The translations under genes and the position numbers were made by a program. Below the pieces are notes generated by a model. That model made no database searches. It was not told the DNA's origin and saw only the letters and a list, made by a program, of their open reading frames with translations. A stretch of DNA of 64,000 nucleotides from Paenarthrobacter sp. Z7-10 (GTDB taxonomy: Bacteria > Actinomycetota > Actinomycetes > Actinomycetales > Micrococcaceae), in assembly GCF_026932795.1 (NCBI RefSeq), contig NZ_JADPVH010000016.1, positions 1 through 64,000 on the forward strand, read 5' to 3'. Numbering within the stretch: position 1 is the stretch's first letter; every line of letters begins with the position of its first letter. Of this stretch, positions 54,546 through 63,695 are shown piece after piece.

Positions 54546-56330
54546 GTGACTACTCAAGCCTCAAAACCCAGCCGCCCGCAGACCCCCATCGATGCTGTCG
54601 CCGATGCCTACACGGACAAACTCATGGCCCTGGATCCCAGCTTCGCCACCATGTTGGGCATTCCGGGGCACGAAACCGAATACCGGGACTACTCCCCCGC
54701 TGGCCACGATGCCATGGCTGCTGCGGCCACTGACACGCTGGACCAGCTGGGGACGCTGCAGCCCGCCGACGATGTGGACCGGGTGACCGTCCACGCGATG
54801 CGCGAACGGCTGGGCCTGGACTTGGAGGTGCACCAGAGCGGATGGGATCTGGCAGATTTGAACAATATCGCCTGCGCCGCACAGGATATCCGCGCCATCT
54901 TTGATTTGATGCCCACCTCCACCGTTGAGCAGTGGGAGCACATCGCGGGCCGGCTGGCCAACGTCCCCGCGGCCATCGACGGCTACATCCTGTCGCTGCG
55001 GGCTGGCAAGGAACGTGGCTTGGTCGCCGCCCGCAGACAAGTCAACAACGTGATTGAACAGGCGGAGCGGCACACGGAGGACGACGGCTTTTTCGCCAGC
55101 TTCGTCGCCGATGCCAAAACCACGGGCCCAACGGCCGCGGAAGGTTCCGCTCTGGACTCTGGTTCCGTCCCGGAGCAGGACGGCACGCCGGCAGAGGACT
55201 CCACGCCAAACGAGTCCGACGGCACCCTCCCGCAGCGCACGATCGATCAGCTGGCTTCTGGAGCCGATGCAGCACGAGCCGCCTATGCCAAGCTGCGGGA
55301 TTTCCTGCGTGATGAGCTGCTGCCCAGCGCTGGGGAAACGGACGCCGTGGGCCGGGAACGCTACGAACTTGCCTCACGCACCTTCCTCGGTTCCGCCGTC
55401 GACCTGACCGAAACCTACGCTTGGGGCGTCGCCGAACTGGACCGGATCATTGCCGAACAGGAGCAGATAGCCGATCAGATTGCGCCCGGGGCCAGCATCG
55501 ACGAAGCCAAACGGATTCTAAATGAAGACCCCGCCCGGCAGCTCAACGGAACGAAGGCACTGCAGTCCTGGATGCAGGAGCTCTCCGATAGGGCCGTCGC
55601 CGATCTCTCCGATACGCATTTCGATATTCCTGACATCATGAAAACGATCGAGTGCAGGATCGCGCCGACACAGGAGGGCGGCATCTACTACACCGGACCC
55701 AGCGAGGACTTCTCCCGTGCCGGCCGGATGTGGTGGTCCGTGCCCGCAGGCGAGGATTCCTTCACCACGTGGGCGGAAACCAGCACCGTCTACCATGAGG
55801 GGGTGCCCGGTCATCACCTGCAGGTAGCGACCGCGACCTATCAGAGTGGACTTCTGAACAAATGGCGCCGCAACGTTTGCTGGGTCTCCGGACATGGCGA
55901 AGGCTGGGCGCTCTACGCGGAGCGGTTGATGGATCAGCTGGGCTACCTCGCCGATCCGGGCGACAAGATGGGCATGCTGGATGGACAACGGATGCGTGCG
56001 GCCCGGGTGGTCTTCGACATCGGCGTCCACCTGGAGCTGGAGATCCCACCGCGCTGGGGAGCTGGAACTTGGACGGCCGAAACAGGGTATGAATTCCTGC
56101 GCAAAAACCTGGACATCAGCGAGGGGCAACTGAACTTTGAGTTCAACAGATACCTCGGCTGGCCGGGCCAAGCGCCGTCCTACAAGATCGGCCAGCGGCT
56201 TTGGGAGCAGATTCGGGATGAGCTCCAGCAACGCGATGGGCAGGACTTCGATCTGAAGGCCTTCCACACCAAGGCACTCAACGTCGGCTCGATGGGTTTG
56301 GACTCCCTCAAAGAGGCGCTGCTGGGGTAA
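54546..56330 (+). CDS. DUF885 family protein (putative zinc peptidase)
   Basis: 594 residues. The mostly helical DUF885 fold has the conserved YHEGVPGHHLQ motif (about residue 418), which holds histidines and a glutamate that could bind zinc, plus NVCWVSGHGEGWALYAERLM and FNRYLGWPGQAPSYKIGQ near the end. No signal peptide is seen, so it is cytosolic. An acidic Ser/Thr/Pro-rich insert at about 200-235 (SVPEQDGTPAEDSTP) is not usual. The activity of the family is not established. Single gene. Confidence 0.85.
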   Translation: MTTQASKPSRPQTPIDAVADAYTDKLMALDPSFATMLGIPGHETEYRDYSPAGHDAMAAAATDTLDQLGTLQPADDVDRVTVHAMRERLGLDLEVHQSGWDLADLNNIACAAQDIRAIFDLMPTSTVEQWEHIAGRLANVPAAIDGYILSLRAGKERGLVAARRQVNNVIEQAERHTEDDGFFASFVADAKTTGPTAAEGSALDSGSVPEQDGTPAEDSTPNESDGTLPQRTIDQLASGADAARAAYAKLRDFLRDELLPSAGETDAVGRERYELASRTFLGSAVDLTETYAWGVAELDRIIAEQEQIADQIAPGASIDEAKRILNEDPARQLNGTKALQSWMQELSDRAVADLSDTHFDIPDIMKTIECRIAPTQEGGIYYTGPSEDFSRAGRMWWSVPAGEDSFTTWAETSTVYHEGVPGHHLQVATATYQSGLLNKWRRNVCWVSGHGEGWALYAERLMDQLGYLADPGDKMGMLDGQRMRAARVVFDIGVHLELEIPPRWGAGTWTAETGYEFLRKNLDISEGQLNFEFNRYLGWPGQAPSYKIGQRLWEQIRDELQQRDGQDFDLKAFHTKALNVGSMGLDSLKEALLG

Positions 56331-56390
56331 TTCACGCCGAAAATCCCGGGCCTCGCTACCTCCGCGCCGCCGGTGACTGTCCGGGCGATT

Positions 56391-56465
56391 GTGCTCACCC
56401 AGACGCGCCCGGGACTGAGCATAAGCACGTTCTGCCCACCGAGACGCCCATGCCACTGAGCAGAA
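56391..56465. repeat. Two 41-bp direct repeats, each with a hairpin
   Basis: TGCTCACCCAGACGCG..ACTGAGCA (56392-56421) and TGCCCACCGAGACGCC..ACTGAGCA (56433-56462) are about 75 percent alike and 41 bases apart. Each can fold: TGCTCA with TGAGCA, and TTCTGC with GCAGAA. They lie between the DUF885 stop codon and the PPC gene. Confidence 0.65.
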
Positions 56466-56566
56466 GGACCGGGGCAGGCGTGCGCTCAGGGGTCCGATTG
56501 CGGCCGTACGCCACGGGCCATACGCTGAAAATACGACGACGGCCACCGCCACGAAATGAGGACGCG

Positions 56567-57022
56567 ATGAAGAGCAAGCAGGTGTATGAGGACAACGTTC
56601 TCCGCACGTTCGTCCTCATTCTGGACAAGGGGGACGAGGCGTTCGAGCAGATCCCGCGCTTCGCCAAGGACCACGACATCACGGGCGCAAGCCTCACGGC
56701 GGTGGGAGCATGCCGAAGCGCCACCCTGGGCTACTTCGACTCTGAGATCAGCAAATACCGCAGCACCAGTTTTGACGAACAAGTGGAGATCCTCTCCCTG
56801 CTGGGCGACATCGCCACCAAAGATGACCAGCCGACCCTGCATGCCCACTTGGTGCTGGGGCGCAAGGACTCCTCTGCGGTCGGCGGCCATCTGCAAAGTG
56901 TCACCGTCTTTCCCACCATGGAGGTCGTCCTAACCGAGACCCCGGCCCATCTGTGCAAGCGCGTCGATCCCGAGACGGGGCTGGCGCTGGTGGCGATCGA
57001 TGAGTCGAGCGGGCCGGAGTAG
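56567..57022 (+). CDS. PPC domain (DUF296) protein
   Basis: 151 residues, one PPC/DUF296 domain. FVLILDKGDEAFEQIPRFAK opens the fold. LHAHLVLGRKDSSAVGGHL carries the histidines that may bind a metal, and EVVLTETPAHLCKRVDPETG closes it. In plants the domain sits in AT-hook proteins; the bacterial single-domain forms are of unknown function and often trimeric. The start is ATG 56567 with GAGGA upstream; the longer frame is not conserved. Confidence 0.87.
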   Translation: MKSKQVYEDNVLRTFVLILDKGDEAFEQIPRFAKDHDITGASLTAVGACRSATLGYFDSEISKYRSTSFDEQVEILSLLGDIATKDDQPTLHAHLVLGRKDSSAVGGHLQSVTVFPTMEVVLTETPAHLCKRVDPETGLALVAIDESSGPE

Positions 57023-57221
57023 TCCTGACCGCCCGGTGGCTGTTGAAGGGTAACGGCAGCGGCGGATCGACGACGACGGCCCTGCGTCAGGGCGGCGTTC
57101 AGCTGAACGGGGCAGGGACCAGTGGTTCCCGCCGATTTTCGGGCCGTTGCCTCCGCTGTACGCTGTGCCGAAGGCACCGGCTGCGGAGACGGACCCCGCA
57201 GGACGTTCGAGGAAGGAAACC

Positions 57222-57605
57222 ATGATCATCGTGACGACGAACGACATCGCCGGCTACCGGATCGATGCCGTCTTTGGTGAGGTGATGGGGCTGACAGTCC
57301 GTTCACGCCACCTCGGCGCGCAGTTCACCGGCAGTTTCCGTGCGCTGGGAGGCGGCGAGTTGCCGGAGATGACTCAGGCCCTGTACGAGAGCCGGCACGA
57401 AGTGATGGGTCGGATGGTGAGCGAAGCGCAGCAAAAGGGCGCAAACGCCATCGTCGCCATGCGCTTCGACACCAGCGAAATGGGCCAGAACTGGACTGAG
57501 GTCTGCGCCTATGGAACGGCCGTTTTCGCCATACCGCTGTCCGCCGGCGAAGCCGGATCCACCGGACAGTCTGCCCATGAGGCCCGGAACCAGCCAAGAA
57601 GTTGA
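57222..57605 (+). CDS. YbjQ/UPF0145 family protein
   Basis: 127 residues. MIIVTTNDIAGYRIDAVFGE, then GLTVRSRHLGAQFTGSFRAL and GANAIVAMRFDTSEMGQNW, are the standard YbjQ blocks. The fold forms pentamers and has been described as heavy-metal-binding-like; function unproven. AGGAAGGAAACC precedes the ATG. A weakly conserved Gly/Ser-rich tail of about 20 residues is added. Confidence 0.92.
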   Translation: MIIVTTNDIAGYRIDAVFGEVMGLTVRSRHLGAQFTGSFRALGGGELPEMTQALYESRHEVMGRMVSEAQQKGANAIVAMRFDTSEMGQNWTEVCAYGTAVFAIPLSAGEAGSTGQSAHEARNQPRS

Positions 57606-57745
57606 ACGCCGGAAGCCGGCTACAATAAACCTCAGCATCGCGCCGAAGCGCCCTATGGACAGCAGGAGCGCCACCGGCCCGGCCAGCAGTGACAGGAAGC
57701 TCAGCTCGGACAGCGCCGCGAGGATCAGCCACTGGTTCGCCGTGA

Positions 57746-57769
57746 TTTGCACAGAGTGCAAAGTTGCAC
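57746..57769. promoter_or_regulatory. Overlapping palindromes in the tetR promoter
   Basis: TTTGCACAGAGTGCAAA (7-bp arms) overlaps GTGCAAAGTTGCAC (6-bp arms). They sit between a -35 (TTGCAC, 57747) and the -10 (TAGTGT), so a bound repressor would block the polymerase. Likely the self-regulating operator of the TetR protein. Confidence 0.6.
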
Positions 57770-57770
57770 T

Positions 57771-57776
57771 TAGTGT
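57771..57776 (+). promoter_or_regulatory. -10 box of a leaderless tetR gene
   Basis: TAGTGT lies 18 bases after TTGCAC (57747-57752) and 6 bases before the ATG at 57783. Confidence 0.6.
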
Positions 57777-57782
57777 AGAGAC

Positions 57783-58397
57783 ATGTCCGAAACAGCAGCG
57801 CCTTCGCGGCGAGAACTGAACAAGACCGCCAACCGGGACGCGATCGCCGCCGCTGCGCTGGAGCTGCTGCGCAGCAGGGGAATGGGCGAATTCACGGTGG
57901 ACGACATCGCCGCGACCGCTGGCGTTTCCCGCCGGACCTTCTTCAACTATTTCTCCAGCGCCGAGGCAGCTATAGCCAGCTTCACGCAGAAATATCTCGA
58001 CTCTGTGATCGAGCAGCTCCTCCGCCGGCCCTCGGATGAGCCGCTGCTGGAATCCGCTCAGCACGCGCTCACCGCCGTCGGCAGTCCACGCGACCTTGCG
58101 CTCCTCGCCGAAACATATGCCCTGACGCAGAATCATCCTCAGCTCTCCCGCTACCAGCTTCAGGCCTGGGACGAATGCAGCACCAGCATCATCGCGGCCG
58201 CGACCAACCGCCTGGGCAAAGTGGATGATGAGTTGTACCTGCACGCCCTGGTCGGATCCATTATCGCCAGCGGCCGAGCCGCGATGGAGGTGTGGTTCCA
58301 GCAGCGCGGGCCGGATACCAGCGAAACCTCGCTGGCAATCCTGCGGCAACTGCTCTTTGACGCGGTCGGCCACCTTCGCAGCGGCTTTAACCCCTAG
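57783..58397 (+). CDS. TetR family transcriptional regulator
   Basis: 204 residues. The N-terminal helix-turn-helix is FTVDDIAATAGVSRRTFFNY, with the typical LNKTANRDAIAAAALELL helix before it. The C-terminal ligand domain is helical with no recognisable signature. It lies 89 bases upstream of an MMPL exporter on the same strand and has a palindromic operator at its own promoter. It is therefore the likely repressor of itself and the exporter, released by a lipophilic or drug-like ligand. Confidence 0.93.
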   Translation: MSETAAPSRRELNKTANRDAIAAAALELLRSRGMGEFTVDDIAATAGVSRRTFFNYFSSAEAAIASFTQKYLDSVIEQLLRRPSDEPLLESAQHALTAVGSPRDLALLAETYALTQNHPQLSRYQLQAWDECSTSIIAAATNRLGKVDDELYLHALVGSIIASGRAAMEVWFQQRGPDTSETSLAILRQLLFDAVGHLRSGFNP

Positions 58398-58486
58398 TTC
58401 GCGCGGCTGATACCCGCGGACTCAACCCGCGCAGCCCCGTTCCCGCTCCCCCGTTCCCGTTTCACCCAAATTCCCTAGGACACGTC

Positions 58487-61378
58487 ATGGCACTGCTGCT
58501 CTACCGCCTCGGTAAATTCTCCTTCCGGCGCCACTGGTGGGTGATTTCCGCGTGGGCATTGATCGTGGTGCTGGTGGGCGGCTCCGCGCTGCTCTTCCAC
58601 GGTCAGACCTCGAACAGCTTCCAGATCCCCGGCACCGAGACGCAGCAGGTTGCCGATAAGCTCAAGGCCGAGCTGCCCACATCCGCCGGCGGCAGCGGCA
58701 GCGTGGTCTTCGCCAGCGCGAACGGGCAGCCGTTCACGCAGGCCCAGAAAAATGCCGTCAGCGCCGCTCTGAAAAAGTCGGCATCGATCCAGGATGTCCG
58801 CGGCGTCACGGACCCATTCAACACACAGGCGGCCATTGACGGTGCCAGCGCCAAAATCACCGACGGCGAACAGAAACTCGCGGCAGCCCAGGCCAAGCTT
58901 GATGCAGCCAAACCGCAGCTCGACGCCGCCGCGGCCCAATTACAGTCCGCTGCCGACAAGCTGGACGCGAGCCAGGCGCAGCTGAACCAGCAGACGACGG
59001 ACGCGGCGGCGTCCGGCAAAGGAATTTCTGCCGCACAGCAGGCCAGACTGGCCGGGGCACAGGCTCAAATCGACGCGGGCCGGCAGCAGCTGGCAACGGG
59101 CCAGGCTACCTATGACAAGAATAAAAAGGCGTACGACGACGGCCTGGCCGAACTTGCGCAGCAGAGTGCCACTCTCGCCCTGAGCAAGCGCGCGGCCACC
59201 GCCTCACTGGCCATCCGCTTTGTCTCCGAAAACGGCCAGGCCGCCATCGCGCAGATACAGTTCACCGGCTCGATAGATAGTATTTCGCCCGAGGCCCGTG
59301 AGCAGGTAAAGGATGCGGTGCAGCTGGCCGCGACATCCGGTGTGCTGGTGTACCCGAGCAAGGAAATCACCCAGGATGTATCGGAGATTTTCGGTACGGC
59401 AGAAGTCATCGGCATCGCCATGGCCGCCGCCGTGCTGATCCTCATGCTGGGCACCCTGGTTGCCGCCGGCCTGCCGCTCATCATGGCCATCATCGGAGTC
59501 GGCGTAGGAGTCGGCGGCGGCTTCGCCCTCAGCGGAGTGATCGAGATGTCCTCCATCTCCCCGATCCTGGCGCTGATGCTCGGACTGGCCGTAGGGATCG
59601 ACTATTCGCTGTTCATTGTCAACCGGCACCGGCAGCAGTTACTGGCCGGGATGAGTATGGAAGAATCGGTCGCCAAGGCCACCGGCACCTCGGGTAACGC
59701 CGTGCTGTTCGCCGGGCTCACAGTGGTCATCGCGTTGTCCGCATTGACCGTCTCCGGGCTCCCGTTTCTGGGCGTAATGGGCGTGGCCGCCGCTGCCACA
59801 GTTGCCATCGCCGTACTCGTGGCTCTGACCCTCACCCCGGCAATGCTGGGCCTGATCGGGACCAAACTGATCTCAAAGCGGGCCTGGACCAAGGCTCAGG
59901 CCCAGCAGAAAAAAACCACCGCAGCGGATGCCGCCGTGGCGGACAATGCCAAGAGCGGCAAGGGCTGGGGCGGATTCGTCACCCGCCACCCCGTCGCCAC
60001 CCTCGTTACCGCCGTCGTCGCGCTTGGAATCATTGCCGTCCCGGCCGCCGGTCTGCGGCTGGCCCTGCCCGATGGCGGCTCCGAGCCCGTGGATTCCAGC
60101 GCCTACCAGGCCTATCACTTGACGGGCACAAACTTCGGCGAGGGCGTCAATGGGCCCATCATCGCCGTCGGCTCGCTGCCGGCGGGGCGGAGCGCCACTG
60201 CTGCCCAGGCGCTGGAACTGAAGGTTGCCGACGAATTGCGTACGGTACCCAACGTCGTCGCGGCAGTACCCGCCGCTCTCAGCGACAATCGGCAAACTGC
60301 TGTGTTTCAGGTCATCCCCACCGAGGGACCCGCCAGTGCCAGCACCGTGCAGGTCATCGCCGATTTGCGCGCCAAGGGCGCGCAAATCACCAAAGACACC
60401 GGAGTCACCATTGGGCTGACCGGTCAGACTGCGGCCAACGTGGATGTCTCGACCAAACTCGGGAATGCCCTGCCGCTGTACCTGGTGATCGTCGTCGGCC
60501 TGTCGCTGGTTCTGCTGCTGTTGGTTTTCCGCTCAATTCTGGTTCCGATCCTGGCCACGGCGGGCTTTTTGCTCTCCCTTGCCGCCGCTTTCGGAGGCGT
60601 GGTTGCGGTATACCAGTGGGGCTGGCTCAGCGCGATCTTCGACGTGCCGAACCCCGGAGCCGTGCTGAGCTTCCTGCCCATCATTCTGATCGGGGTGCTC
60701 TTCGGCCTCGCCATGGATTATCAGGTGTTCATTGTCTCCGGCATGCGCGAGGCCTACGTTCATGGCCAAGATGCCAGGGCGGCCGTGCGAACGGGCTTCA
60801 GCCATGCGGCCCGGGTGGTGGTTGCCGCTGCCATCATCATGACGAGCGTCTTTGCCGGCTTCATTTTCAGTCACCTGACCATGGTTCGGCCGCTGGGCTT
60901 CGCGATGGCTTTCGGAGTATTGCTGGATGCCTTTGTGGTGCGGATGACCATTATCCCCGCGGCTATGCACCTGTTGGGTAAGACCGCCTGGTGGGTTCCG
61001 GGCTGGCTGGACCATATCCTGCCCGACGTGGATGTGGAGGGCGCAAAGCTGGAGCGGCCGTCCGGGGGACGGCATGCGGCGGCGACTGCGCCTGACGCGC
61101 GAGGCGCAGACCATGCCGGTCACTCCGGCCCCGACGCCAGCCACCAGCCACGTCACTCCAACCACTCCGGTCATCCGGCTAATGCCTACAATGACGCGTA
61201 CCCGGGCGGTTCCGGAGACTCCGCGAGCTCCTCTGGCTCCGTGAACTCCTCTGGCTCCTCGGGCTCCGGCGAAACCAGAAACGGCTCGGAGAAAGCGCGG
61301 AAGCCGGGTCAGGACACGGACGACGCTGGCAATCCGGCTGACGATGCAAAAGGGAAACTCGTCGAAGCGGACTCCTGA
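58487..61378 (+). CDS. MMPL/RND family exporter
   Basis: 963 residues with about 12 transmembrane helices in two halves. The proton-relay helices carry GLAVGIDYSLFIVNRHR and FGLAMDYQVFIVSGMR with the Asp-Tyr pairs typical of MMPL proteins. The first outer loop (about residues 115-240) contains a long Ala/Gln/Asp-rich coiled coil (KLAAAQAKLDAAKPQLDAAA) that is not found in mycobacterial MmpL3. The last 110 residues are His/Ser/Gly-rich and disordered. It probably exports lipids or drugs. Regulated with TetR upstream. Shine-Dalgarno AGGA. Confidence 0.93.
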   Translation: MALLLYRLGKFSFRRHWWVISAWALIVVLVGGSALLFHGQTSNSFQIPGTETQQVADKLKAELPTSAGGSGSVVFASANGQPFTQAQKNAVSAALKKSASIQDVRGVTDPFNTQAAIDGASAKITDGEQKLAAAQAKLDAAKPQLDAAAAQLQSAADKLDASQAQLNQQTTDAAASGKGISAAQQARLAGAQAQIDAGRQQLATGQATYDKNKKAYDDGLAELAQQSATLALSKRAATASLAIRFVSENGQAAIAQIQFTGSIDSISPEAREQVKDAVQLAATSGVLVYPSKEITQDVSEIFGTAEVIGIAMAAAVLILMLGTLVAAGLPLIMAIIGVGVGVGGGFALSGVIEMSSISPILALMLGLAVGIDYSLFIVNRHRQQLLAGMSMEESVAKATGTSGNAVLFAGLTVVIALSALTVSGLPFLGVMGVAAAATVAIAVLVALTLTPAMLGLIGTKLISKRAWTKAQAQQKKTTAADAAVADNAKSGKGWGGFVTRHPVATLVTAVVALGIIAVPAAGLRLALPDGGSEPVDSSAYQAYHLTGTNFGEGVNGPIIAVGSLPAGRSATAAQALELKVADELRTVPNVVAAVPAALSDNRQTAVFQVIPTEGPASASTVQVIADLRAKGAQITKDTGVTIGLTGQTAANVDVSTKLGNALPLYLVIVVGLSLVLLLLVFRSILVPILATAGFLLSLAAAFGGVVAVYQWGWLSAIFDVPNPGAVLSFLPIILIGVLFGLAMDYQVFIVSGMREAYVHGQDARAAVRTGFSHAARVVVAAAIIMTSVFAGFIFSHLTMVRPLGFAMAFGVLLDAFVVRMTIIPAAMHLLGKTAWWVPGWLDHILPDVDVEGAKLERPSGGRHAAATAPDARGADHAGHSGPDASHQPRHSNHSGHPANAYNDAYPGGSGDSASSSGSVNSSGSSGSGETRNGSEKARKPGQDTDDAGNPADDAKGKLVEADS

Positions 61379-61449
61379 CCGTCCGGCTGCGCTGGCGGAC
61401 CGGCAGGAAACGCTGGCCAGATGGGCTGGCGGGCGGCGATACTGGGCTT

Positions 61450-61887
61450 ATGTCCGAAGCTCACGAAACCGGGGTCACCGGCGCCCTCCCGCCGCCGACC
61501 GTCTGACCCAGTCTGCAGGCCCGCGACGCCAAGGTCCTGATCGACTATTTGGTGGACTGCTTTGGCTTCCTCAAGACGGCCGTCGATCTGGACGGCGATA
61601 CCGTCGCGCACGCCCAGCTGGACTGGCCAGAGGGCGGCGGGATCATGCTGGGAAGCCACAAACCCGAAGGTCCGTTCACCGTGGAACCGGGCACTTTTGC
61701 CGCCTATGTTGTCTGTTCGGACATCCCCGCGCTGCACCGGCGCATCGTGGACCATGGCGGCCGCTCGGTCACCGAACCGGTGCAGCAGGACTATGGCAGC
61801 CTGGAATTTTCTGCGCGCGACACCGAGGGTAACCATTGGACGTTCGGGACCTACCGCGGCGAGCCCCGCGTACAGTCCGGCCCATAG
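61450..61887 (+). pseudogene. VOC domain protein broken by an in-frame TGA
   Basis: The frame from ATG 61450 has TGA at codon 19 (61504-61506), where the flanking sequence PTV-x-PSLQARDAKVLIDYLV suggests a lost tryptophan (TGG to TGA). The rest (FGFLKTAVDLDGDTVAHAQL to SARDTEGNHWTFGTYRGE) is a complete VOC/glyoxalase-like fold of the type with a DTEGNxWTFGTY ending. A re-start at a later in-frame ATG (61630 or 61645) is unlikely to give an intact fold. It abuts the GAF gene (TAG then GTG). Confidence 0.78.
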
Positions 61888-62853
61888 GTGACCGCCGGCA
61901 CTTTGCGTCCGCGGCGCTCGTTGGCCGCTGATGACCTCACCAGCGCGGAGCTGCAGCGGCTCGCCTTCCGCGCCCATGACCAGTTCGACGTCGGCGGTGT
62001 CGGCTCCGCACAGGAGTTTCCCCAGCTGCGGCGGGTAATCAGCGAATCCTGGGACCGGTCCCGACGTTATCTCCGCACGCCGGCTGCCCGGCCCGCCACC
62101 TCGCTGTGGGATCAGGACCACCTGGAGGAGTACCGCCGTAACCACCCTCTGGCCGCCATTCTGCCCGTGATCCGGCAGCTGCTGGTGCGTCCCAGTTCTG
62201 ACACCGGCCTGCTGGTGGCCATTGGCGATCAACACGGTCGGCTGCTGTGGGTGGAGGGCGATTCCGTCCTGCGGAACCGGGCCGAAGGGATCAGGTTCGT
62301 CACCGGCGCGGACTGGTCGGAGGCATCGGTGGGCACCATCGCACCCGGAACCGCCTTGGCCCTGGGCAAAAGTGTGCAGATCGCCGGCGCCGAGCACTAC
62401 AATCCGGACGTTCATCGGTGGAGCTGCACGGCCGTTCCGCTGCATGATCCGGATTCCGGCAGCGTGCTCGGGGTGGTGGACATTACCGGAGGCCAGGAGG
62501 CGGTGGGTATCCACACTCTGTCCTTGGTCGAGGCAACGGTGGCAGCCGCCGAAGCCCATTTGCGGGTCCAGCGACTGCAGCAACATACGTCTGGACCACG
62601 GCGTGCGGCCCGCCGCACGATGGTATTCGGGGCAACCTTTCCAGTCATCGCGGCCGCCGCGTCCCCGACCCGGCAGTCCGGAGGCGGACAGCAGCCGCCG
62701 CCCGCGGAACCGAAAGCCCTGCGGCAGCGAAGTCCCTACCGGGACAGCCTGCAAATCCGCAGACCATTTCCGCTACTTCGCCTCGGTGGTCCGGGCGCAG
62801 GAGGGCCGTCTCACCCAGCTCGACGACGACACCACCGCCTACCATTTCCATGA
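61888..62853 (+). pseudogene. GAF-domain transcriptional regulator, C-terminus lost
   Basis: The first ~235 codons encode the N-terminal helix region (FPQLRRVISESWDRSRRYL) and GAF domain ([48 protein letters not shown]) of AcoR-like activators. After about [13 protein letters not shown] the frame runs out of homology and across aldehyde dehydrogenase DNA in a wrong frame. The normal protein has about 150-200 more residues with a Fis-type helix-turn-helix, so the DNA-binding part has been lost by deletion. The frame itself remains open, so a non-functional GAF protein could be made. Confidence 0.75.
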
Positions 62854-63461
62854 GCCGCTGGGCGTGGTGGGTCAGATCATTCCTTGGAACTTTCCGATCC
62901 TGATGGCGGTCTGGAAGCTGGCCCCCGCGCTGGCCGCGGGCAACGCCGTCGTGCTTAAACCGGCAGAACAGACCCCTACCTCCATCCTGGTACTGATGGA
63001 GCTCATCGCGGACCTGCCGGCAGGAAGGCGCCAAGGTGCTCACCGGCGGAGGCCGGGCGGACATGAGCGGCGACCTGGCCGAGGGCTACTACGTTCAACC
63101 GACAATCTTCGAGGGAACCAACGACATGCGGATCTTCCAGGAAGAAATCTTCGGTCCGGTGCTGGCGGTAACAAAGTTCAGCGACTACGCGGACGCCCTG
63201 CATATCGCCAACGACATATTGTACGGGCTCGGCGCAGGTGTCTGGTCTCGAAACGGGAACATGGCCTACCGGGCGGGCCGCGAGATCCAAGCGGGCCGGG
63301 TCTGGGTTAACAATTACCACGCATATCCGGCGGGTACAGCCTTCGGCGGGTACAAGTCCTCCGGCATCGGGCGCGAGAACCACGCGATGATGCTCGATCA
63401 TTACCAGCAAACCAAAAATTTGCTGGTCAGCTACTCGGAGAACAAGCTGGGCTTCTTCTAA
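62759..63461 (+). pseudogene. Aldehyde dehydrogenase (ExaC-type) remnant with two deletions
   Basis: Two pieces of a protein that is normally about 507 residues. Piece 1 (62759 to about 63020) encodes [15 protein letters not shown] through [20 protein letters not shown] to ELIADLPAG. Piece 2 (about 63021 to 63461, another frame) encodes [10 protein letters not shown] through [20 protein letters not shown] to the usual SENKLGFF end. The first ~130 residues are gone, and about 170 residues in between (catalytic Cys and Glu, part of the NAD site) are missing. The junction lies in GCCGGCAGGAAGG, consistent with deletion at a short repeat. The gene is dead. Confidence 0.88.
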
Positions 63462-63470
63462 GCGCTGCTC

Positions 63471-63513
63471 GGTCTGTGCGGTACCGGCGATTGGAGCCGC
63501 TGCCGCACAGACC
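63471..63513. terminator. Hairpin after the aldehyde dehydrogenase remnant
   Basis: GGTCTGTGCGG (63471-63481) pairs perfectly with CCGCACAGACC (63503-63513) around 21 bases. It starts 9 bases past the aldehyde dehydrogenase stop codon. No T run. Confidence 0.5.
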
Positions 63514-63587
63514 CTGGCCACCATTCCGGCACCGGCATTGACCGGACCGCCAGCAACGTCTTGCCGACCCGGGCCGCCGGCAAACCC

Positions 63588-63661
63588 GCGCAGACCGGCG
63601 CGGGAGCAACCCCGCGCCGAGCGGCGCGGGAGCAACCCCGCGCCGACGCGCAGACCGGCGC
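63588..63661. repeat. GC-rich tandem hairpins before the DUF779 gene
   Basis: Two 26-bp units, GGCGCGGGAGCAACCCCGCG (63597 and 63623), each folding as GGCGCGGG/CCCGCGCC. They are flanked on both sides by GCGCAGACCGGCGC (63588 and 63648, 60 bases apart). They lie 35 bases before the DUF779 start. Confidence 0.75.
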
Positions 63662-63695
63662 GCCCGTTCTACATCCATCCTCAGGAGGAGCCGCC

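Noticed and set aside
57606-57782. A hydrophobic minus-strand stretch (ILAALSELSFLSLLAGP...)
   Set aside because: It is part of a longer open frame antisense to both the YbjQ and tetR genes, with no Shine-Dalgarno at a suitable start; kept only as a curiosity.
61504-61506. TGA as selenocysteine
   Set aside because: The position fits tryptophan, no SECIS-like hairpin was evident just after it, and VOC proteins are not selenoproteins of this type.
63588-63661. CRISPR-like array
   Set aside because: Only two units, 26 bases apart, with no spacer sequence; these are plain tandem hairpins.
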